Shown piece after piece: positions 56,539 through 64,000 of a stretch of DNA of 64,000 nt. Numbering within the stretch: the first letter of the stretch is position 1; each line of letters opens with the position of its first letter. Below the pieces are notes generated by a model, which saw nothing but the letters and a program-made list of their open reading frames with translations, ran no database searches and was not told the origin of the DNA. Made by a program: the position numbers and the translations under genes. Source of the stretch: Oenanthe sinensis (taxonomy: Eukaryota; Streptophyta; Magnoliopsida; Apiales; Apiaceae); the NCBI GenBank assembly GCA_028671895.1, contig JAPMAC010000197.1, positions 8,349,501-8,413,500 of the forward strand, written 5' to 3'.

Positions 56539-58081
56539 TGTAGGGTTTCGTGACACAAACGCAGCGGAATAAACGCGAAAAATAAATCAAAATAACGAAA
56601 CCCTCCGCAGGATCCATGCGAAAACAAAAGATTTAATTCGGAGATAAAGAATAAATACCTTTAGAAGCTTTAACAGTTCATTAATGGAAGATTAATGGAG
56701 GTCCAAAGCTTGTTTAATCACCACGTATCCCGCTCTCGTGATCTACGCTCTACGGTATCCACACGAACACTTTTTATGAAGGATTGATGTGTACTAGCAC
56801 CCGAAAACTTCTTCTCTCTCTATCTTCCTCCTCTCTCAGAGCGGCTAGGGTTTTTGTAAAATCTCTATCTTATTAAATCAGCTCATAAAGAGATTATATA
56901 GAGAGAGGAATAAGTTTTCTAATTATAATCCAATTATAATTAATACTAATCCAAAATTCTAAATTATTTAATTAAGTCTCACTTAATTAATTAATTATTA
57001 ATTTTGGAATTAGTTTAAGTAATTCATTTATTCTATTTATATAATTAATTAAGTCATACTTAATTAATATCATAAATAAAATAAATTACTTATTTAATTT
57101 AAATTCATAATTTAAATTATTTCTCCTTCAAGCGTTCTTTGTGTGTGACCCTGTAGGTTATTATTACGTTGACAACAATTTTAATATCTAATTAAAATTG
57201 TAAACAATGAGCGGCATCTAGTAATATATCATTGCTACCCAAGTAATAATAATAAATCGGTGATTCGATTAAGCCTTTCGTGAATAATGTTCCATGTAAT
57301 ATAATCCCTTTAATCTTGATATTATAGATTAAACTCAAGGCATGTCTCGTGTCATCCTCTTCATAATTTAATCTTTATTTTCTTGATCGATGAGTAGACT
57401 ATTAAAATCAAATCAACATTTGAGCACGGCCGTGCATTTCATAGTCTCACTCAAACAAGAGGCCAATAATATCACTCCTAAAATTAGGAGGATTAAATCC
57501 CATATAGATCATTCATATTTCTCATACGATTCATAATATACCCAATGTCCACTTTTATCATCACCCGGTCAAAGGTAACTTTTAATGTAATCAAAGTATA
57601 TTAATTCTCGTATAGAAATATAATGATTTCAGGTCTAAGGATCATTACACCATTATCACAGTGAGAATTACTTATGACACTTACTTAACATGTAGAATCT
57701 CACGGCGGGTCATTCCAGTGCCATGCATTGATACATGCACTTATGTCCTTGACTTTAGTATCCCCATACCTATGACCAATGAGATGTGGTCATCTGTCAA
57801 GAAACATACTAGTCTTTGTGCATTATTATTGTCCTTAAATAATAATACTCGACTAGGGAATTTTAGGAATAAGATACTATTCATATAATCTCATTTTTAA
57901 GTCACATACTTAAAGATATATAATACGTATCAAAATTCCAAGGACATTTATTATGCTTTCAATTTATTACGCAGTAAATAAAATATAATAAATAAATAAT
58001 AATCAATAAAACATAATCCTTAATAATAAATATTTTCCTTAAAATATAAAAAGTATTGTCTCTAGAGCACAATTACTAACA
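56539..58081 (-). mobile_element. LTR of F, minus orientation
   Basis: 1543 bp, on the minus strand TGTTAGTAATTG to CCCTACA, TATA at 56894-56900. Preceded by a PPT as a 3' LTR would be, yet followed by a PBS as a 5' LTR would be. Confidence 0.95.
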
Positions 58082-58093
58082 ATCTCCCACTTG
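58082..58093 (-). promoter_or_regulatory. Polypurine tract of F
   Basis: Minus strand AAGTGGGAGATT directly before the LTR. Confidence 0.85.
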
Positions 58094-58960
58094 CACTAGA
58101 GCCAATTACCCAAGTATCTAATACTCATGGAACTAGTGTGACTTTCGTGCTTCTGCTGCGACAAAGCCTTTGTCAGTGTGTCTGCAATATTATTATTAGT
58201 ATACACTTTACATATATGTATATCTCCTTGATCATTAATCTCATTAATTAGGTGATATCTCCTAAGTACATGCCCAAACAGCCTCCTTGGCTGCTTCACA
58301 AGCATCAATATACTCAGGTTCTATTGTAAAATCAACAATTGTCTTTGCTGTGAACCATTCCAGCATACAACATCTCAATAAAATTAGATAAAACACAAAG
58401 ACAGACAGAAACATTAAATTATCGTTATCTGTCTAGAAACCAGTATCACTGAAACCTCTTACAACTAGCTTCACATCTCCTCCATATAACAAGAATGAAT
58501 CTTTAGTCCTCTTTAAGTACTTAAGAATATTCTTGACTGTCGTCCAGTGACCTTCACTTGGATTAGATCGGTATCTACTCATCATGGTTAAAGCATACGA
58601 GACATCAGGACAAGTACATATCATTGCATACATTATAAAACCAATTGCTGACGCATATGGAATTTTACTCATGCAGTCCCTATCATCCAATGATTTAGGA
58701 CAAATTTTATTTTGAGATCACTATCCCATGAGACATTGGGACATATCCATTTTAGTCTCTTTGCATTTGAAATCGATGCAAAACTTTGTCAATGTATGTA
58801 CTCTAAATTTGGCCGATCAATCACCTTGATCTATCTCTATAGATCTCGATCCCTAATATATATGTCACATCGCCTAAGTCTTTCATTGAGAAATTATTTC
58901 TCAACCAAGTCTTCACAGTCTGTAGAGAAGGAATGTCATTCCCTATTAGTAATATATCAT
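58094..58960 (-). pseudogene. RNase H and late RT remnant of F
   Basis: Minus-strand frames 58690-58433 (SAIGFIMYAMICTCPDVSYAL, GHWTTVKNILKYLKRTKD) and 58308-58096 (HLINEINDQGDIHICKV, NNIADTLTKALSQQKH) are the start and end of copia RNase H. The central active-site segment (STAEAEY) is missing from the damaged sequence at 58310-58432. Frameshifts separate the pieces. Similarity is to TNT1-94-like copia pol rather than to the A/B/C type. Confidence 0.85.
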
Positions 58961-59605
58961 CAACATATAATACTAGGAATGCCACATGGCTCCCACTAAA
59001 CTTCTTGTAAACACAAGTTTCATCTTCATTCTGAATAAAGTCAAACTCTTTTTGACTGTTTCATGAAAACAAATGTTCCATCTCCTCGAGGCCTGCTTTA
59101 ATCCATAAATGGATCGACGCAACTTACATACATTTCCAGCATCCTTTAGATCAACAAAACCCTTAGGGTGTGTCATGTACACATCCATATCTTCTTCAAG
59201 GCTCTCATTTAAGAAAGCGGTTTTGACATCCATTTGCCAGATTTCATAGTCATAGTAAGCAGCTATAGCAAGCAAAATCCTGATGGACATAACCATAACA
59301 ACTAGTGAAAAGGTCTCATCATAGTCAATACCATGAATTTTCTTGAAACCTTTTACCACCAATCGTGCCTTATAGGTCTGTACATTAGCATCCATGTCGG
59401 TCTTCTTCTTGAAAACCCACTTGCACCCTATAGGTTTTACCCCTTCAGGTGGATCAACCAAAGTCCATACTTGATTAGTATACATGGATTCCATCTCAGA
59501 TTTAATGGCATCCAGCCATCTCTTTGAATCTGGAGTGTTTATAGTATCTAGGTAGGTGAGAGGCTCATCTTCATCCACAAGCATCACATCACCATCTTGA
59601 GTCAA
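58937..59605 (-). pseudogene. Reverse transcriptase remnant of F
   Basis: The minus-strand frame 59605-58973 has the copia RT opening WLDAIKSEMESM, QVWTLVDPPEGVKPIGCKWVFK, ARLVVKGF, GIDYDETFS (canonical Pro/Ala changed) and WQMDVKTAFLN, then YGLKQASRRWN. The YVDD box follows near 58970-58940 in another frame after a frameshift near 59030. Confidence 0.9.
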
Positions 59606-59747
59606 GAGAAATCCATATTATCTCTCGGGCTCATGGCGAATCCTACTAAACCTACGAACACTTGTGTTTCTTGAGCAGTATTATTTTTCTTGTACATTCT
59701 ACTCAGGTTCCTCCACTGGTTCAACGTTATCATGTGGGTCTCAAACT

Positions 59748-60840
59748 TCATTGAGATCTATTATCCTCCCACTGTCTCTCAGCAGTTCGAGCAACAAACA
59801 CTTTGTTCTCGGAAGGATTATAGAAAGAATAACCCCTTGTTTTAGTTGGGTATTCCACAAAATTACATTTGTCTGATTTTGGTCCTAGCTTGTCAGAGAT
59901 TAGACGTTTCACAAACGCTTCACATCCCCAAAATTTTATAAATGACATGCTGTGACGTTGCTCAGTCCATATCTCATAAGGAGTCTTTTGAACCAATTTA
60001 GTAGGAACACAGTTAAGTGTATGTGGAGCCGTTTCCAGGGTGCAACCCCAGAAACTAATTGGAAGATTCATTGACTCAACATTGATCGCACCATGTCCAA
60101 CAAGGTGTGATCCCTCCTATCAAAAACACTTTTCTTTGATATTTTCTACTTCATCTTTATAGTCTTTGAACTTTTCAAATGATTCGGATTAGTTCTTCAA
60201 AAGATACATATATCCGTATCTACTAAAATAATTAGTAAATTTTATGAAGTTAATAAAATCTACCTTTTGTCATCGTACACATATGACCACATACATCACT
60301 ATGTATAAGTCATACCTATTCAATGATCCCTTCACCATGTCCGGTAAAAGGAGCTTTAGTCATTTTACCAAATAAACCAAGATTCACATCCTTTTGTATG
60401 ATTCATAATCAAACTTATCCATGAATGCATCCTTATGTATTCTGAAAATGCGTTTCTGATTAATACGGCCTCAACAACAGTGCCAAAGGTAATATTTGAT
60501 TTGAGTCACTTTAGAACATATAAATTGTTAATTAGATGTGCAACATTATAAGGCTCATCATCAAAATAGAATAAACAACTATTGTTATAAAATGAAAAAG
60601 CCTTTCTTGTCCAAACAAGAAACTGAAATAATGTCTCTGCCAATTGCAAGCACGCTATAACAATTATTAAGTTCTAAATTTTCCTTATAGGTCAAAAATT
60701 AAGTAACGAGTTCCTCAAACCAGAGCAACTATCTTTACTCCAATTCCAACCCGATACCTTAAGCTTGACCCTTATTGATCATCATCTTCCGATCTTCCAA
60801 TTAAGCATGACAGTTTAATTTCCAGTCTCCCAACTTTCCA
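59748..60840 (-). pseudogene. Integrase and protease-region remnant of F
   Basis: The minus-strand frame 60071-59748 gives the integrase C-terminal half (SFWGCTLETAPHTLN, PYEIWTEQRHSMSFIKFWGCEAFVKR). Upstream, 60080-60840 holds only scraps in several frames, and I cannot place the DDE residues. Decayed. Confidence 0.75.
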
Positions 60841-61570
60841 CAGAAGTGACAATCGTCTTCTTTATCAACACCTCATTCAGACTTTAGAGTCTGCTTTAGG
60901 GATTGGACTTTGGTTTGACAACGGAACTAGATCAAATCTTTTCCTTGCCTTTCCATTTTCCTTTCCCTTTTGCATTCCCTATGTTTACCATCAATATAGT
61001 AGTAGTTCATGCATTTATCATATTACTTTCAGCAGTTCTCAACATGCTTAGCAACTCAATGGGTGTTTTACCAATCTTATTCACTTTATTGTTCATAACA
61101 AAATAAGAATAATATTTGTCCAAAGATTGTAAGATCAAATCTAACTGTCTCCAGACCAATCTGGAAACCCAAAATATCAATGGTATTCATTATACCCTAT
61201 AATCTTTAGAACATGTGGTGTAACCGCGTCTCACTCTTCCTACTTCTAAGTGTATAGTGCCCTTTCAAATATATCTTGTGCTCAATCGTTTCATAAGCAT
61301 CTATATGCTTGTATTGCTTCTTAAGCTCAGCACATATATTTGCGAGCATGAGACATGAAACATCAGTCGCAACATCAATTTGCTTCCAATAAGCACTATG
61401 ATTTGCACATGTTACATTCTCAACTTTAAGAGCAGGGGAAGAGATTTGACTAATATCGTGGTGCCCGAGGAAGATCCTCAAGCTCCTATGTCAGTCAAGG
61501 AAATATATTCTCGTCAACTTGTCCTTCTCAAGAACTGATCGCATAGAGAAGTTGTTTGTGTTTATCATTT
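60841..61570 (-). pseudogene. Gag remnant of F
   Basis: The minus strand from ATG 61570 matches H gag (NFSMRSVLEKDKLT, later VSCLMLANICAELKKQYKHIDAYETIEH) but with an early stop near residue 22 and deletions. A zinc knuckle near 60875-60830 reads CHFCGKLGDWKLNC, with Asp in place of the conserved His. Confidence 0.85.
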
Positions 61571-63610
61571 GATATCTACAATATTAAAGTGCATAAAATA
61601 AACTAGGTTGCAAATTTAATATTAATTATGTTTAAGTGATTATGGTATATCATCATATACCTCCCACTATTTTTATCAAACTAATAGCCCTTACTATTAA
61701 TTTGGAAAGTATATCCCATAATTCTTTCTAGTGAGCCAAGATCCATATTTCGTTATGTCCTAAGTCAACCACTGGAAGTCCTTAGAAAATGATTATTTAG
61801 GTAGACAACAGTTGTCAATTATATCATATATAATTCTTGGATAGTTTGGTGAACAACGATTGATCTTATCTATCTAATAGACTTTTAACCAAACTCTATG
61901 CTTCTAAGTTCATAATAGTTGAATATAACCGTTTATTTTCACTTATTATGACGACTCAGTTAAGTTAGACCCAATGATACAACGGCCGAATATAACCGTT
62001 TATATTCGTCGCATCTCACCACGATAGATAGGAGTCCCCTGCCACTGACAGTCCTTCCCCTTATCGATCTAGGATTCGATGAGTGTTCATTCATTAGAAA
62101 GCATCCGAGTAAAACTTAATATTTTGTTAAGGGGTTTTAGAAAATTTATAACGATCATGATCACATCATAAAGAGATCCTCAATTTTTCCTTGAACCAAA
62201 TATTTCAAATCGACATCTTAAATTGTTCATTTCCCAGGTAGATGGAGGATACCAATGGTCACACTTAAAACCCATCAGCCTTACGAATACGCATATCCGC
62301 TTTTGTCAGAAAATCCCAATTATAGATATCAAAAATCCATATTTAATTCCGTGTTTTAAAAATCCATATTTCATAAACACAAGAATCTCGTGATCGTTTG
62401 TTAATTTTAAAATCTTGAATCGTTACAGATTTTATCTTGTTTAAGCAAACATGGCATGGGTGTCGTATCTAATACATACATGATTAATCAATATTAAGCA
62501 TGCATCTCAATTATATCTACGCATACATACCAATACATGCAATCATATACATATATGTAATGTGCGTAAATTAAACGTGTTTGGTTATGGCCCCATCCTA
62601 TATGATATTTCCAAGCTAATGGAAATATCAAGGTCAGTCTATGGTGGTTTTAAAAATACTATCTATTACATGTCTTCTTTCTTCATTGCTCCATCATCCC
62701 CTTTTGGATCGCCTCCTTACTTGCAAGTCTTCATTGATAATTACATTGAATAATAAAAAATAAAACTATTCTAATGAAATTACAAGAAGAACTCGAGTTA
62801 CATTCGAGATAATTAAATTACAATGAATAAACGACATGCAAGTCGTATTTAGAAACCAAAACCATAAATCAAAACCACTATCCTATGGGTCTTTAGGCCA
62901 TAACCATCCACCATGCTATCATATAACACATATAATATATCTCATATTATATAATCATATCATATAATCATATATAACAAATTTCGAAATTTCAGAAAAT
63001 TAAAAACAGATTTCTAAAGACAATAAATCACTATTTCGAGGCCCCTAATGACGTGAAACGCCTTACAGACCCCTTGGTGATAGTTTAGCTATCAGTTTTG
63101 TTCATTGGTCCGATTACAGTCAGAAAACTCATATCGTTTGCGAAAATCGGATACGGCAGTCAGATTTCTCCAAATCTGACGGTGTTTCAGAAATCGTATC
63201 ATATACAATTCTCATAACAAAAACAAGCATATATCATATATACATATACAGAGATACATACAATCATCATATGATTATACATTACATGAATATCATATAT
63301 TCATAATATATACATACATATACTCAAAATTTTAGAAAATCAAATAATTTTCAGAAAATCATAAATCACCGTTTTGGAGGCTGTAACGACATCTAATGGC
63401 TTACAGACGCAGAGCTGACTTTTTCAGTATTGCTCAGTGACCCGATTCCAGTCAGAAAACACATATCGTTTGCGAAAATCGGACAACGGACACAGATTTC
63501 AGAAAATCAACGGCAGCCGTTTCAGAATTCGTATCGAATACGATTCCCATAATAAGAACAAACATGTATCATATACATACATCAACACACATAATCATCA
63601 CATGATTATA
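61571..63610 (-). other. Leader of F, truncated before its PBS
   Basis: Non-coding. It follows H 783-2440 closely. A segment of about 300-345 bp is tandemly duplicated (62982-63327 and 63328-63610; each copy contains CATATCGTTTGCGAAAATCG), where H has one copy. It ends at CATGATTATA, inside sequence that continues another 130-150 bp to the PBS in H. Confidence 0.8.
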
Positions 63611-63615
63611 AGAAG

Positions 63616-64000
63616 GCCATGAACATTCTGTTTAATGGTCTAGATAAAGATATGTTTGACAATGTTATAAACTGTACTTCATCAAAAGAAGTATGGGATA
63701 CACTTCAAACTCTGTGTGAAGGAACTGAACAAGTAAGGAAAAATAAGATGCAACTCTTGATTCAAAAATATGAATCAAGAGTTGCATTAGTGGAGAATCT
63801 ATCAATGACACCTATAGCAGATTTCAGAAGTTGTTAAATAGACTGAAGCTATATGGTAGGGTTTATGCAACTGAGGATACAAATCTAAAATTTCTTAGAT
63901 CTCTTCCAAAAGAATGGAAACCAATGACTGTTTCCATTAGACAATCTCAGGACTTCAAGGATTTTACACTGGAGAAACTTTATGGTATTCTCAAGACATA
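63616..64000 (+). pseudogene. Copia gag of element E, continued after F
   Basis: Resumes the Gag of E in the frame left at 54968: GCC ATG AAC..., giving MNILFNGLDKDMFDNVINC and EVWDTLQTLCEGTEQV, the copia Gag core. A frameshift near 63818 gives a stop at 63835-63837, but another frame continues openly to the window end with LLNRLKLYGRVYA, FLRSLPKEWKPMT and LEKLYGILKT. Knuckle and pol of E would follow outside. Confidence 0.9.

Larger units (their letters stand above)
54969..63610 (-). mobile_element. Insertion F: aberrant copia element with a tail-to-tail LTR pair
   Basis: 8642 bp flanked by AGAAG (54964-54968 and 63611-63615). Left to right: plus-strand LTR (54969-56511), 27-bp tRNA-like spacer (56512-56538), minus-strand LTR (56539-58081), PPT, then minus-strand RNase H, RT, integrase and gag remnants and a leader that stops at 63610, about 130-150 bp short of where its PBS should be. 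There is no LTR at the right end. The order PPT-LTR-PBS followed by an inverted LTR is not a normal integration product. It is related to element H. Confidence 0.9.

Noticed and set aside
55162..57888. Two identical 75-codon ORFs (55162-55389 minus and 57661-57888 plus)
   Set aside because: They are the same LTR sequence read in the two inverted arms; no protein features, and they exist only because the LTR is duplicated.
58096..60071. Host gene candidate on the minus strand
   Set aside because: The frames are copia RNase H, RT and integrase pieces in order, bounded by PPT and LTR.

Overview
The window looks like a gene-free, repeat-packed stretch of a flowering-plant nuclear genome, probably a dicot. 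I found no host gene, tRNA, rRNA or CRISPR array. Almost every base belongs to LTR retrotransposons, mostly Ty1/copia: primer-binding sites matching plant initiator tRNA-Met, Gag CCHC knuckles, and protease-integrase-RT-RNase H in copia order. Several elements look Sirevirus-like, with a long 3' region, a large extra ORF after pol and clustered polypurine tracts. One Ty3/gypsy chromovirus-like element is also present. Base composition is strongly AT-rich. Which plant this is cannot be told; the 3' ORF resembles proteins I associate with asterid Sireviruses, which is only a weak hint.

Layout, with letters used throughout. H (1-4201, minus): 5' end of a copia element, with gag, a 1.8 kb leader and a 1.6 kb LTR, abutting a truncated LTR S (4202-4816). 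D1 (plus) is an old decayed copia element now in three pieces: 5519-5935, 30476-34069 and 47319-47492. A (5936-30475, plus) is inserted in D1 with target-site duplication (TSD) GTTTA. B (13876-27134, plus) is inserted in A with TSD CTTCC. C (34070-47318, minus) is inserted in D1 with TSD GGTAC/GATAC. An LTR-like block Y (47493-49982) cuts off D1. G (49983-53443, plus) is a decayed gypsy element cut by E (53444 to beyond the window, plus). The gag of E is split at 54968 by F (54969-63610, minus), flanked by AGAAG.

The best-preserved element is B. It has two 1346-bp LTRs, one uninterrupted 1520-codon gag-pol with all catalytic motifs, and a 4.2 kb 3' ORF region broken by two stops and a frame change. 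A has 1572-bp LTRs but a stop in gag and a frameshift near the end of pol. C and D1 are heavily decayed and share many changes, so C appears to have landed in an older relative.

The most unusual object is the left part of F. Two 1543-bp LTRs face each other tail to tail across 27 bp, and the 27 bp is a copy of the initiator tRNA-Met 3' end that runs past the normal 18-nt stop, with its one mismatch at tRNA position 58. This looks like a frozen reverse-transcription accident that integrated. Other structural signals are a hairpin near the 3' end of five LTR families whose stem changes while its loop stays fixed, a stem enclosing the polypurine tract in A, B and C, family-specific motif arrays upstream of LTR TATA boxes, and a second such array plus TATA box inside B just ahead of its 3' ORF.
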